From an uncultured delta proteobacterium (lineage in GTDB: Bacteria > Myxococcota_A > Polyangia > Polyangiales > Polyangiaceae), in contig CAITIQ010000344.1 in the NCBI GenBank assembly GCA_903892415.1, forward strand, positions 268,221-332,220: 64,000 bases of DNA. Direction: 5' to 3'. Made by a program: the position numbers and the translations under genes. Positions 8,457 through 18,216 of this stretch are shown here, piece by piece. The notes beneath the pieces were generated by a model. That model was given only the letters and a program-made list of their open reading frames with translations. It was not told where the DNA came from and did no database searches. Each line of letters opens with the position of its first letter. Within the stretch, counting starts at the first letter, position 1.

Positions 8457-11003
8457 TCAGCGCTTGCGCGGGTGCTTCTCACTCAATCGCGCGAAGCGCT
8501 CAGCATTGGCCGGCTCCTTCGCATCCTTCTTGGTCGCAGCTTCACCTAGCGCCTGAGCCACCACCGCAGACAGCCCAGCCTGATCGGCAGCGTCCGCGAG
8601 TTCCAACCAACGAGTCGCTGTGGGCTCCTGTCGCGCCGCGCGCTCATACCAAGTGACGGCTTGTTGCCGATTGCCGACGGTAACGTGTACTCCGGCGACC
8701 CAACGGTTTGTCTCGGCGCAGCCAAGACGCTGTGAACAAGCAGTCGAAACTACTTTTTCCAAAACAGTGTTGAGTTCATCGGAGGACCCGAGCGACGCGA
8801 GAGTCTGAGCCAGCAGCTGCAGGCATGGGAGCTTCTCCTCCGGCAGCTCACAGCTGGCGCGCAAGATCGTCAAAGCGCTCTCCTTGCGTCCTTCAAGCAA
8901 CTCGACTCTGGCTCGCAAGCGCCCGGGCAGGGTGTGATTGGGATATTTCGTCGCAATTACCTGCGCGTCTGACTCCAACTTGCTGAGACAGTTCGACCGC
9001 TCGATTGCACAGGGTGCCTTCTTCGATTCGAGAGCCAGCAGTAGGTCTTCAGCGAGCCGGCGGCGTGGAGAAAGCTGGTCTGGGTCTCGAACCAGCGCCT
9101 CGCGATCCAAAGCTTGGCGAACCTCGAGCTTGGCTGCGGTACCAAAGCTTATCGAAAAGACTTCGAGAGCAAAGCTCCCCTGGTCTCCCTGTGGGACCGC
9201 GGCAAAAACCGCTTCGGTCGTTGAGGCATATCGCACTACGAGCGGCGCTGCTGTAGAGGCCAACGTGGGCTCGTACTCGAGCGCAAGGCGTACCTCCATC
9301 AGCCCCTGGTTGGAAAGACCACGGACAAGTAGGTATTCAGCGAGGAGCAGATGCGTGCGCCCTACCGTTGGTCCGCGTTCGAGCGCCCGTTGCACCCAGA
9401 CAATCGGGTTCTCGCCCAATTGGCGCGCAGTGTAAGCACCCACCAACGGGAAATAGTAGTCAGCTGGATGACGCTCCATCAAACTCCCGAGACGCTCTTT
9501 CAGCGCGCCAGCGCGAGCGCTGTCTCTCGAGTTTGTGGCGGCCAGCAGCTCTCGCTGCACGCTGGCTCGGTCCTCTTCAAGGTTCGTCGGTCCACGCCAG
9601 AGCAAAAGGCAGCCGACCACGAGGGCTCCACCAAGCGCGATCCTAAGCGTCCAGACCGATGGGGCAGGACTAGCACTCTCGCGACGCGGAGCAGCGGACC
9701 ACACGCAGCCGAGCGTGGCGGCTACAGCTGTACCAACGCCGGCGAGCTCCAAGCCCAGATCGACGAGGTTCTGCAAGATCAACACGCCCACACCAAACAA
9801 GGCGCCGAGCAAGACGGCGCTGCGCAAGATGCTTTGCCGCGCACTCCAGAAACCCCAAAGCAGCACGAGCGAGGCGACGACGGGGACGATAACCCCCCAC
9901 TCAGCAACCCATTGAACAGCGACGTTCTCTGGGTGGGTATAAGCGATATTGCCCGGGGTTTGTGGGCGATAGGCGAAGAACACACTGGCGAATGCCCCAC
10001 GCCCAATCCCGAAGACGGGGTGATCCTTGATTACTGGAAGGCTCCACACCGGCAACTGAAGTTTGGCCACATTCTCACTCAAGAGAGAGGGCCAGAAATC
10101 CTTTTCAGCGCCCAAGAGCGCGAACCCGGCCCCGACAAACAAGGCGGCAGTGGTTGCATAGCTAATGATCTTGGCCGACGCTAACTTGGCTTTGCGAGCG
10201 AAGGTCGCCCATATGCCAAAAGCAACCAACCCGACGACCAACGAGGCAACGCCGCCACGAGAGGCTGTTCTAAGCGAGACGGCCAATAGGATGATCAAGC
10301 CAGTTCCAAGCAACCAGCGTGAGGTCGGTGGCCGCTTCGAGAGCGCGAGCCCCGAGCCGATCAGAATATTTAGGTTGAGATAGCCCGCTAGATTGTTGGG
10401 GTTGATGAGGGGGCCTGCATCTCCGGGCTCCACGGGATGCAGGGGCTCGTAGATGCCAAACACGTGAACCGCAGAGAGCAACGCGTGGCCCATCGACACC
10501 AGCGCCACGACGACGGCCGTGGCGAACACTGCCAGGAGCGGAGCCGGTGCACCGTAGCGCCGCGCCATCCTAAGCGAGAGCAAAAAGGTCCCAGCGTAGG
10601 AAGCCCACTTGAAGGCTTCGAACAAAGTCGCGTCGGGGGAAAGCGACAAACTGGCTGTTTCTCGAACCCTGTCGAGCGGGAGCAAGCACCGCTCCCAAAC
10701 ATCGGCCGCTGCAGGCGACAGGACCTTCACCCACGAAAGTGGTAACGGCAACGCCTGGACGACGCAGTACAGAGCCAAGCAAGCAAGCACGAGCGCCGGA
10801 GCGAGCCGGCTCGCTCGGCTTTGAGCCGGCCGAATGGAGTCGAACAGGCCGCCGGCAAGCGCGAGCGCTCCAACCGGCAAAAATAGCCGTGGCGTAATGC
10901 CGCCGACCAACAACACGCTCAGACTGAGCACGAGGACCAAGAGCACAAACAGCCCTCGCTCGAGGCGCTCTTCCGCCACAGTCCGTTTATTTGATGAAGC
11001 CAA
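8457..11003 (-). CDS. O-antigen ligase/polymerase (Wzy_C) family membrane protein with C-terminal TPR-like domain
   Basis: An 848-residue protein. The first ~430 residues hold about ten or more hydrophobic helices. The Wzy_C/WaaL-type periplasmic loop includes GIGRGAFASVFFAYR and TPGNIAYTHPENVAVQWVAE (about residues 330-365). The remaining ~400 residues are soluble and helical, with Ala/Leu-rich repeats like tetratricopeptides (for example NRQQAVTWYERAARQEP). Such proteins join or polymerise undecaprenyl-linked glycans, or transfer them to lipid A or protein. The family cannot be separated into ligase and polymerase by eye. It is convergent with the BY-kinase gene, with 86 bases between the stops. 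A second polymerase-like gene lies at 16669. Confidence 0.8.
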   Translation of the reverse strand: MASSNKRTVAEERLERGLFVLLVLVLSLSVLLVGGITPRLFLPVGALALAGGLFDSIRPAQSRASRLAPALVLACLALYCVVQALPLPLSWVKVLSPAAADVWERCLLPLDRVRETASLSLSPDATLFEAFKWASYAGTFLLSLRMARRYGAPAPLLAVFATAVVVALVSMGHALLSAVHVFGIYEPLHPVEPGDAGPLINPNNLAGYLNLNILIGSGLALSKRPPTSRWLLGTGLIILLAVSLRTASRGGVASLVVGLVAFGIWATFARKAKLASAKIISYATTAALFVGAGFALLGAEKDFWPSLLSENVAKLQLPVWSLPVIKDHPVFGIGRGAFASVFFAYRPQTPGNIAYTHPENVAVQWVAEWGVIVPVVASLVLLWGFWSARQSILRSAVLLGALFGVGVLILQNLVDLGLELAGVGTAVAATLGCVWSAAPRRESASPAPSVWTLRIALGGALVVGCLLLWRGPTNLEEDRASVQRELLAATNSRDSARAGALKERLGSLMERHPADYYFPLVGAYTARQLGENPIVWVQRALERGPTVGRTHLLLAEYLLVRGLSNQGLMEVRLALEYEPTLASTAAPLVVRYASTTEAVFAAVPQGDQGSFALEVFSISFGTAAKLEVRQALDREALVRDPDQLSPRRRLAEDLLLALESKKAPCAIERSNCLSKLESDAQVIATKYPNHTLPGRLRARVELLEGRKESALTILRASCELPEEKLPCLQLLAQTLASLGSSDELNTVLEKVVSTACSQRLGCAETNRWVAGVHVTVGNRQQAVTWYERAARQEPTATRWLELADAADQAGLSAVVAQALGEAATKKDAKEPANAERFARLSEKHPRKR

Positions 11004-11128
11004 GGTACTCCGCAGGAAAGGTAGACGCTTCGTTGCGCGCTAGGGTCGAATATTCGAGCGTTCTTTCTTCTGTTTTTCCGCTAGGCCCGACGTGCAGAGC
11101 ATGCTCCCGCCGTGGTACAAATCGCCCC

Positions 11129-11845
11129 GTGAGTTGGCAGCAAGGTTACTTGAATCGCTATTACGACAAGAGCCGCGGTTGGGTCGACGGCACCACGGAG
11201 TTTCACGATTTGTGCCGTAGCGCGATCGCGCCAAACGGGAAGATCCTCGAGATCGGAGCCGGCCCCACCAATAGGACGTCCCAGTTTCTGGCTTCTCTAG
11301 GAGAGACGTACGGCGTCGACATTGACCCCGATGTACACAACAACACTGCGCTGTCTCAGGCCCATACCATTAGTGGAGACAGCTATCCCTATGGCGACGC
11401 TACCTTTGACGCCTGCATATCCAACTATGTAGCGGAGCACGTTGAAGATCCCAAGGCGCACCTCGAGGAGGTTGCGCGGGTGCTGAAGCCCGGCGGGGCT
11501 TATCTGCTCCGCACGCCGAACCTCTATCACTATGTCTCACTCATTTCCTGGCTCACCCCGCATTGGTTCCACACGGCAGTAGCAAATCGCCTGCGCAACC
11601 AGCGTGGCCACCATGATCCCTACCCCACAGTGTACGCCATGAACACAAAGCAGGCGCTCACCAACCTCGCGCATAGCGCTGGCTTTGAGGTGGAGCGGCT
11701 TTCGCTCGTGGAGAAGGAGCCTTCCTATGGACTTTACGCGAGGCCTCTATTCTTCGCCTTCATGGCCTATGAACGGCTGGTCAACTCGTCCGAACTGGTA
11801 GCGCCGCTCCGCTCCAACCTCTTCGTCATCTTGCGCAAGCGCTGA
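11129..11845 (+). CDS. SAM-dependent methyltransferase (class I, Methyltransf_11-like)
   Basis: A 238-residue class I methyltransferase. Motif I is ILEIGAGPTNRT (about residues 30-41), the acidic end of strand 2 is VDIDPD, and the post-core segment reads HVEDPKAHLEEVARVLKPGG, typical of the Methyltransf_11 group. It probably methylates a sugar or a polysaccharide terminus, since it lies among glycan genes; the substrate is not visible. GTG at 11129 is preferred. An ATG 138 bases upstream is in frame but would add a basic, low-complexity extension and overlap the divergent gene. A nucleotidyltransferase gene follows 9 bases after its stop, likely in the same transcript. Confidence 0.75.
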   Translation: MSWQQGYLNRYYDKSRGWVDGTTEFHDLCRSAIAPNGKILEIGAGPTNRTSQFLASLGETYGVDIDPDVHNNTALSQAHTISGDSYPYGDATFDACISNYVAEHVEDPKAHLEEVARVLKPGGAYLLRTPNLYHYVSLISWLTPHWFHTAVANRLRNQRGHHDPYPTVYAMNTKQALTNLAHSAGFEVERLSLVEKEPSYGLYARPLFFAFMAYERLVNSSELVAPLRSNLFVILRKR

Positions 11846-11854
11846 GCAAGCCGC

Positions 11855-12784
11855 ATGGCAGCGCTACCAACAGCACCCAAGCTCGAACTGCTCAGTTGGG
11901 TCCGTGAACCACATACCGAGCTTCAGCGCCACGCCGAGCAAGCGCTCTATCTCGCAAGGACTCACTTGGTTGAGCAGCTCGACCACAGCATCGGGATGGA
12001 GCTCCCAGTGTTGTTGGTCAAGGGCGCAGCCTTGGCGCTCAGCACGTACCCGACGCCGTGGGAACGCGCGATGTCAGATGTGGACTTGCTCGTCGATAGC
12101 TCTCGCTTTCTCGCGCTCATAAAACTGTTGAAGCGGAAGGGCTATGAGGAGGTTCAGCCTCAGGTTCGAGAACACTCTCGCAGCTTGCTGGAGGCGGTGC
12201 TGCTTCCTCCGGCGCCGATGCCTAGCATTCCGGTCGAAGTGCACGCGAGCTTGGATAAGGTCGCTCCCAGGCGCTGGCCCTTCTATCGTCTTTGGGAGCG
12301 AGGGGAGTCAGTAGGCAACGGTCTTCTACGGATCCCGAGTCTCGAGGATCACGTACTGCTCGTGGCGATTCACCTGGCAAGCGACGAGTTTGCGCATGCT
12401 TGGGGTCTTGTCGATTTGGAGGCATTGATCCGCAAAGGCGCGGACCTCAAGGTGGTCGAAGAGCGAGCGCGAATGTGTGGCGCAAGCACCGCCTTGCGAC
12501 TTGCGCTGATGGCCCTCAAACATCGTCTTCCCGCCATACTCAGTGAGAGCGACCTTCCGCACGGAGTCGCATCGGTTGCGCGTGCACGCCTACTGAGCAA
12601 GCTTTTCGATCCATCGACCTGGCCTGTCTCCAAGACGAAGCCCAGCCTAGGCTGGGCTTGGATTGCAAAGCAGGCCGCCCTTCGTGACGACCCGCTTCAC
12701 TTCCTCGAGGGTGTTGGCGCCTACGCTCTAGCGCGAGCTCTCGACCGAGCTCCGTCGCGACCTGCGCACGCGGGTAAGCGCTAG
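11855..12784 (+). CDS. Nucleotidyltransferase family protein (PF14907-like)
   Basis: A 309-residue protein with LLVKGAALALSTYP (about residues 50-63) followed by ERAMSDVDLLVDSSRF. This is the acidic D-x-D pair on a nucleotidyltransferase beta-strand typical of the NTP_transf_5 group. Further on, PVEVHASLD gives a third conserved acidic site. The substrate of the family is unknown. Members are often seen beside lasso or polysaccharide genes that also contain HprK-like and PqqD-like proteins, and here both kinds of genes are within 8 kb. Its 3' end overlaps the convergent gene by 57 bases, the longest such overlap in the window. Confidence 0.7.
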   Translation: MAALPTAPKLELLSWVREPHTELQRHAEQALYLARTHLVEQLDHSIGMELPVLLVKGAALALSTYPTPWERAMSDVDLLVDSSRFLALIKLLKRKGYEEVQPQVREHSRSLLEAVLLPPAPMPSIPVEVHASLDKVAPRRWPFYRLWERGESVGNGLLRIPSLEDHVLLVAIHLASDEFAHAWGLVDLEALIRKGADLKVVEERARMCGASTALRLALMALKHRLPAILSESDLPHGVASVARARLLSKLFDPSTWPVSKTKPSLGWAWIAKQAALRDDPLHFLEGVGAYALARALDRAPSRPAHAGKR

Positions 12785-15700
12785 TGCCGCAAGCCCCACC
12801 ATCAACCAACCGCCACGAGTGGAGTTGGGAACGGTGAACTCGCAGGCGCAGCCACCCGAGACGCCGTAACGCGGCCCGTTCGACTCCTCGTCCACATCTC
12901 CGCTTTCAACGTCTTCCCCGGTGGGACTCCAATCGCTGGGGGTCCCCACGGGCGAGCCTTCTCCACCTTGTGAGGCGAACGTCACGAAGCCGCCTTCGCT
13001 CACCTGTGCAGCCAGAGAGAGCGAACTACCAAGCCCCGCCGAGTCGGTCACCAGAAGTGTCACGTTGACGCTCGTTCCCCAAGTGTTTTCAGGCGCCTTG
13101 AAGCTCAAAGTCGCGGAGTTCTGAGCACCATGAAGCGCGCTCTCCGCGACCAGGGTGGCTGCTTCCCCGGCCTCAACGGTCACCAAAGCGACGTCGAGCG
13201 CAACGTTGTCCGTGGCTGCGAGCTCGACCGTTGGACTGATCCCATCTTGCGCCACCACAGTGAGGCTCGGCGCGTCATGGTCGTTGATCATGAAGGGGAC
13301 GGAGAGTGCTTCTTGACCGGGGTTATCTCCTGCTGCGCGAACCACTACGCGGTAGGGGCGAGCCGCGAGCGCGCCCTTGAGATCGATGGAGGTGGAGGTG
13401 CCGTTGATTGACGAATAGGCCGGGTCCCACACAGGCTTGTCATCCGGACCAATGAGCGCCACTTCGTACGAGGTCACGCCATCAAGCTGATCCCACGTAA
13501 CATGGAGCAACTGGCCGACCTCTACCATGGTGGGGCCGTTCTCCGACTGCCCGGAGAGGCTGATAAGCGGGGCCGGGAAGGAGAAGTTGTCGAGACCGTA
13601 GAGGAAGCCGTCAGCACCACCAACGAGGATCTCGTCCTCACCGTCGCCGTCGGAATCAGCAATCACAGGCTCCCCCACGGAAACCCCAAGATCCGCTGAC
13701 CAGCGCACATCCATCGAGCACGGATCGATGACGTACACATGGCCGTCGGAGGAACCAACGACTGCGGCTGGACTCCCATCGAGATTAGCTACGCCATTGA
13801 CGTTGCTGAAAATCCCCGTTGCCTTCCCCGCCGCGTTTGCCTCCTCGACGGAGGCATACGCCACACCGTCTGCGTAGGTGCGGCTACCAACCATCGCCCC
13901 GGACGAAACGTCATAAAACGTCAGGGTTGAGGAGAGCACCGCTGGCGTCACGTAGCGTTGCGCTGAGCCGCAAGAAAGCACCACCCCCGCCATACCGTTT
14001 ACTGGCTTATTGAGATCCGCTTGCCAGGCCACAGCACCATTACCACTTACGAGAGCCGGACCATCATAGCCCGCTTGCAAGAGCAAGCGTCGGTCGCCGC
14101 TGGGACTCTCGGTCACCATCGGAAGGGAGTAGTTCATATCCGGAAGGCTTGCGATCGCGGTGGCCTGCCCCGTCTCCGAGCTGCGCTGCCAGAGCGACGC
14201 GAACGTCATCGAATACCACTCATCGACGCCGTCGCTGTTCAGGTCCCCCACCGAAGAGCCAAAGAACCCACCCGTCAGAATCGGCGCGCCGACGAAGGTG
14301 GTTGCGCCCGTCTGAAAGTCCACGGCTGTTTGGTGGATCTGCCCGCCGTAGTTTCGCCAATCGACCCCGACCAAGGTTTCGGCGCCATTCTTGAGCGCAA
14401 CGGGCGCTCCCCACGCAAAGCCGCTGGGCATTGCGATGGGGGCAGAGGCCGTACCCGATTGCGAGTCGATCGAGACCAACTTGGTTCCGTCCTCGACGCC
14501 TACGACTCTCGTACCGTTGTTCAACTCGAGGATCGAGCTACTGTTCAGATTCGGATTCCACCAGCGGGGGATGGGAGGAATGATCCACGAGGCGTAGCTG
14601 GCATCCGCGACGACAGTGCCAAGCGCGGTGCCGGAGAGCAGGACGAACGGACCTTGCGCATCACTTGCCACGAGTGGCGCAGCCCGCAGCGAGCCACCTC
14701 CGACGAAGGCCCCAAGGTGAGATCCATCAACCCAGGTCAGGCCGTTGGTGACCTCCATGAATTGATTGAGCACCTGCACGATACCGGTGCTCTCACCGAC
14801 CGCAATCTGAGGGTAGGGTCGAGTCGAGTAGTCCGCCGTCATCAAACCGGTGATCGAGCCCAGGATAGGCTCATGGGTCGCTACTAACTGCCACTCATTA
14901 CCCAATAGCTCATAGCCCTCGAGCAACCGAAAGGAGCCAACATTGGAAAGGGTGTAATCACCCTCTGCTTCACCCGCCAAAAGCAAGGGTTGGTTGTTGG
15001 GCCGCGGCAACACCGCCAGCCGATGGTCAATCGCGGCGGAAGACCGCCTTGAAGCGTCCGTCAGCCGTAAGGCCCGCCGGTTGGGCAAGCTCGACCCAAG
15101 CTGAGCGAACGGAACCAAGTTGGCCGGGCTGTACTTGAATACGGAGAGACCGTTTGCGCCAGCAAGGACCAACTCAGCGCCCAACTCACCGTCGAGGTTG
15201 TGAGCTCCCTCGAAGCGAGCCGCAGAGATCTCCTGCAGCAACGAACCATCGACTCCGGACAATACCCGCGTTGTCCAGTCAGCGTCGGCTGCGTTCTTGA
15301 AGGAGAATACGACCTCGGAAAGACCGTCCCCGTCGAGGTCTGTCGCAACATCGGTGGTAGCTGCAAACTCTGCCTCGAAAGAGCCAGACGCTACGGCCCA
15401 CATGAACTCGTTTTGGCCGGTCGCCACGTCCACACGAAAGGCCGATATGCTTGGTCCTACCTGACTGGCGACGTGCGAGTTTTGTTGCACCAGCAGAACC
15501 TCGAGGTCGCCTTGCCCGTCGAGATCGACCGCATACGCCGAGGCGTGGATGAACGGCCAACCGGCGACACCTTGGGCCTCGAGACTGGCCAGAAGCGAGC
15601 CATCACTGCCACGAAGGACCCGCGCGTTGGTGAAGGAGGTAAGCACGACCTCCATCTCACCATCACCGTTAAGGTCGAGCAGCGCGTCTGTGCCCGAGCT

Positions 15701-16342
15701 AATGGTCATTGGGTCGGAGGCGACGGGGAAGTCCCAAAGCTTGGAAGCTTGGCCGGCTGCGAAGGAGTAGGCGGAAGCGGCGTCGATCCCCCACTTTGCA
15801 CCAATCGCGTTGTCGATGTAGACGTCAGCTAAGCCATCGCCATCGACGTCCCGAACTCGAACCACGCCAACCTGCTCAACCAGTTCGAGCGAGGAGCGCC
15901 AACGCTCTACCCCGGTGCTTCCCTCGAGCACGATGGCATGCTCCTGGATCTGCACCACTACCTCGACGGTCCCGTCCCCATCGAGGTCGGCAATGCCCGC
16001 AACCTGGCCTGGACCGAGCACCTCGGTTTGCCACAGCGTTTGCTGCGTTGCCATGTTGAGCGCCACGAAACGTCCACCGCGGGCGACGATCGCGTGGTCA
16101 TGCGGCAGGCCCGCGAGCATCGGCGCATTCGCAAACGTCACTGTTTGGTTGGAGGGGGCGCCGCCTAGGAAGGTGCGCCAGGCCACGTTGGGCCCTGCGA
16201 GATTCACCGGACCGGAAGCGACAGCTGTGCGCCCTTGGTCCCGCCTCGGCACTCGCCATTCATCACCGTGCGAGGCTGCTGGAATTGCGTAGGCCGCACC
16301 GACAAGACACAGAAGAAGGCTCGTTCGTTGAAACCGTCGCAT
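12728..16342 (-). CDS. FG-GAP/VCBS-repeat surface protein with MYXO-CTERM-like tail
   Basis: A 1204-residue exported protein. The ATG at 16342 follows GGAG and begins a signal peptide (RTSLLLCLVGAAYAIPAASHG). The body is built from repeats with calcium-binding-like cores such as DLDGDGTVEVVV, DVDGDGLADVYI, DLNGDGEMEVVL, DLDGDGLSEVVF and DSDGDGEDEILV. This points to one or more beta-propellers. A fibronectin-like segment (about residues 990-1080) follows. The C-terminus has GGCACEF, a hydrophobic helix (GGWLMVGLAALALT) and a basic tail RVRRSRR, the arrangement of MYXO-CTERM sorting signals. It is probably anchored at the cell surface. Its place among polysaccharide genes suggests an envelope role, not proven. 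Confidence 0.8.
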   Translation of the reverse strand: MRRFQRTSLLLCLVGAAYAIPAASHGDEWRVPRRDQGRTAVASGPVNLAGPNVAWRTFLGGAPSNQTVTFANAPMLAGLPHDHAIVARGGRFVALNMATQQTLWQTEVLGPGQVAGIADLDGDGTVEVVVQIQEHAIVLEGSTGVERWRSSLELVEQVGVVRVRDVDGDGLADVYIDNAIGAKWGIDAASAYSFAAGQASKLWDFPVASDPMTISSGTDALLDLNGDGEMEVVLTSFTNARVLRGSDGSLLASLEAQGVAGWPFIHASAYAVDLDGQGDLEVLLVQQNSHVASQVGPSISAFRVDVATGQNEFMWAVASGSFEAEFAATTDVATDLDGDGLSEVVFSFKNAADADWTTRVLSGVDGSLLQEISAARFEGAHNLDGELGAELVLAGANGLSVFKYSPANLVPFAQLGSSLPNRRALRLTDASRRSSAAIDHRLAVLPRPNNQPLLLAGEAEGDYTLSNVGSFRLLEGYELLGNEWQLVATHEPILGSITGLMTADYSTRPYPQIAVGESTGIVQVLNQFMEVTNGLTWVDGSHLGAFVGGGSLRAAPLVASDAQGPFVLLSGTALGTVVADASYASWIIPPIPRWWNPNLNSSSILELNNGTRVVGVEDGTKLVSIDSQSGTASAPIAMPSGFAWGAPVALKNGAETLVGVDWRNYGGQIHQTAVDFQTGATTFVGAPILTGGFFGSSVGDLNSDGVDEWYSMTFASLWQRSSETGQATAIASLPDMNYSLPMVTESPSGDRRLLLQAGYDGPALVSGNGAVAWQADLNKPVNGMAGVVLSCGSAQRYVTPAVLSSTLTFYDVSSGAMVGSRTYADGVAYASVEEANAAGKATGIFSNVNGVANLDGSPAAVVGSSDGHVYVIDPCSMDVRWSADLGVSVGEPVIADSDGDGEDEILVGGADGFLYGLDNFSFPAPLISLSGQSENGPTMVEVGQLLHVTWDQLDGVTSYEVALIGPDDKPVWDPAYSSINGTSTSIDLKGALAARPYRVVVRAAGDNPGQEALSVPFMINDHDAPSLTVVAQDGISPTVELAATDNVALDVALVTVEAGEAATLVAESALHGAQNSATLSFKAPENTWGTSVNVTLLVTDSAGLGSSLSLAAQVSEGGFVTFASQGGEGSPVGTPSDWSPTGEDVESGDVDEESNGPRYGVSGGCACEFTVPNSTRGGWLMVGLAALALTRVRRSRRSSVESSR

Positions 16343-16668
16343 ACCCCCACACTCCTTCGAACTTCGGCCAAGAGCATCTCGCGTGAGCGCCTCAGCCGCA
16401 ACAGGCGCCGCCCAATCCACATCCGCCGAGCAATGCCGCTGGGCGCCCAAGCTGATCACAAAAACCGTGCTAGCGAAGTGCAATGGGAAAACGCTTATGA
16501 TTTCGGCCTCGGAAGAACGCGGCGGCGGCAGGAACTCACGCCAAACATTTGACGCTGCGCCAAGATTACGGCGTTAGCAGCGGTGCCTAGCGACTCCGAC
16601 CTGAACGCTCCTCTGGCCTGGGGCAACCTATGGCAAGCTGCATCGGCTGCTCGACGCAAAGGATCTCG
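16343..16668. other. Divergent intergenic region
   Basis: This stretch separates the leftward FG-GAP gene from the rightward polymerase-like gene and should hold promoters for both. No convincing gene or RNA is visible. A TTGACG at about 16554 could be a -35 element for the rightward gene, but no good -10 is spaced correctly. Confidence 0.4.
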
Positions 16669-18216
16669 ATGCCTGGTTCTCTCACTCATCTGAACAAGCG
16701 AGTCGCTCAAAACCAGCGCCAGGTCGTCGTAGCCGTGCCGATGTTGGTTGGGGTGGCGGTCACGCTGGGGTGGGCATTCGTTGCCTTTGCCATGGCTGAT
16801 TCGCTGTACGGCCCCTCAGCCGTCGTGGCCTCGATTGCCACCGTTGCCGCGACCGTTGCCATGTTCTTGTGGCGACCTGCCGAGGGCCGCGAGCCCGTTC
16901 GCGTGGTCGGCCTGATGGTGCTCGTTCAGACCTTCCTGAGCGCAGGTATGTCCGTCCTCCGAGAGGTCGACCCGGCGACGGCGCATTCGCGACCTTCTCC
17001 CGAGGCGTACACCTTTGCCACCGTCTCCAGCGTGGTCTTCACGCTCTGCTTCTTGGCTGGTCTTTGGGTGGGTGCGCCCGGGCCATCGAAGAAGCTACCG
17101 GATCCAGTGACGAACTCCTCGGGGCCGACGCAAAGTAACATTCTCATCCTTGGGGTCATCACAACCATCGTAGTTCTTGCGATGTCTCTGGGCGTGGGTA
17201 GGAGCCTAGGCATACTGCCCACAATCCTGTTCAATACCTCACTTACGATCCCGCTGTTTACTGCACACTACCTGATGAAGGGAGGCAGCCGGCTTCCGCT
17301 TTACTTGTCGCTCGCCGCACAGGTTTTTTTGGCGATTTACACCAGCATGTTGGGGCTGGCCATTCTCCCCATACGGGATGTTTTGCTCACGTACGTGGGC
17401 TTACGAAAGCGGGTTCCGTGGGGGTTCGTGGCGCTATCCGTCATCGCGTTCATGGTCCTGAATCCTGCGAAGGCTTTGTTTCGTCAGCAAGTCGCTGATA
17501 GCGGGCCTATCACCTTCGAACAGGCCTTGGTGGTTTGGGAAGATTCGCTTGCAGACACGTGGTCAACACAAACTATTGAGCGGTCGGAAGCGCGAGAGGG
17601 GGCGCTGCGTACGACAACCGAGCGCCTCGACTACAATTGGCTCTCCGCCCACGTGTACACGGTCGTGCCCGACCGCATACCGTATCAGCTTGGGCGCACC
17701 TACGAAGACGTGCCGCTCTTGTTGGTCCCGCGGGTCCTCTACCCTGACAAGCCCACCAGCCAGGGAAAGACCCGCAGCCGTTGGCTAGTTGAACTGGGAG
17801 TCCAGAGCTCAACCTCGACCGACACGGTAGCCATCTCTCTTCCAGCGTCCGCCGAAGCGTACTGGAATTTTGGTTGGCTGGGCGTTTTCGTCGTCGGAAC
17901 TATCTTGGGTCTGAGCGTTGGTGCGCTATTCCGAATTCGCATTGCCGATCCACTCGGCCGCGTCGCTTGGACAGTCATGGTGGCTACCACCTGCACCTTC
18001 TTCTTGGACATGGTCGTCTGGATGGTGCCGCAGATTGTCATCGCGCTGATCTGCGTACCGCTGGTCACCTTCTACTGCGGGCTTGGCAGAACGAGGCTCA
18101 AACAGTCATTGAGCAGCAGCGGTAGGGGCCAGTCAGACATCAACCAGGACCAGCGACAGAGCATAGCTGACGGCGAGGCACTATCACTTACCAGCCCGCT
18201 GAACGACCGCCCCTAG
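16669..18216 (+). CDS. O-antigen polymerase-like membrane protein (Wzy candidate)
   Basis: A 515-residue polytopic protein with roughly ten to twelve hydrophobic helices spread over its whole length (for example VVVAVPMLVGVAVTLGWAF and WTVMVATTCTFFLDMVVW). A large soluble loop lies at about residues 275-400 and contains RVLYPDKPT, a pattern common in oligosaccharide repeat-unit polymerases. It probably joins lipid-linked repeat units in the periplasm. ATG at 16669 is chosen because AGGA lies 5 bases upstream; ATG at 16630 is also in frame. The gene ends 33 bases inside the convergent glycosyltransferase gene. Confidence 0.65.
   Translation: MPGSLTHLNKRVAQNQRQVVVAVPMLVGVAVTLGWAFVAFAMADSLYGPSAVVASIATVAATVAMFLWRPAEGREPVRVVGLMVLVQTFLSAGMSVLREVDPATAHSRPSPEAYTFATVSSVVFTLCFLAGLWVGAPGPSKKLPDPVTNSSGPTQSNILILGVITTIVVLAMSLGVGRSLGILPTILFNTSLTIPLFTAHYLMKGGSRLPLYLSLAAQVFLAIYTSMLGLAILPIRDVLLTYVGLRKRVPWGFVALSVIAFMVLNPAKALFRQQVADSGPITFEQALVVWEDSLADTWSTQTIERSEAREGALRTTTERLDYNWLSAHVYTVVPDRIPYQLGRTYEDVPLLLVPRVLYPDKPTSQGKTRSRWLVELGVQSSTSTDTVAISLPASAEAYWNFGWLGVFVVGTILGLSVGALFRIRIADPLGRVAWTVMVATTCTFFLDMVVWMVPQIVIALICVPLVTFYCGLGRTRLKQSLSSSGRGQSDINQDQRQSIADGEALSLTSPLNDRP

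Noticed and set aside
14021..14887. A 288-codon rightward frame within the FG-GAP gene
   Set aside because: Antisense to regular FG-GAP-protein coding sequence; no start context or homology visible.
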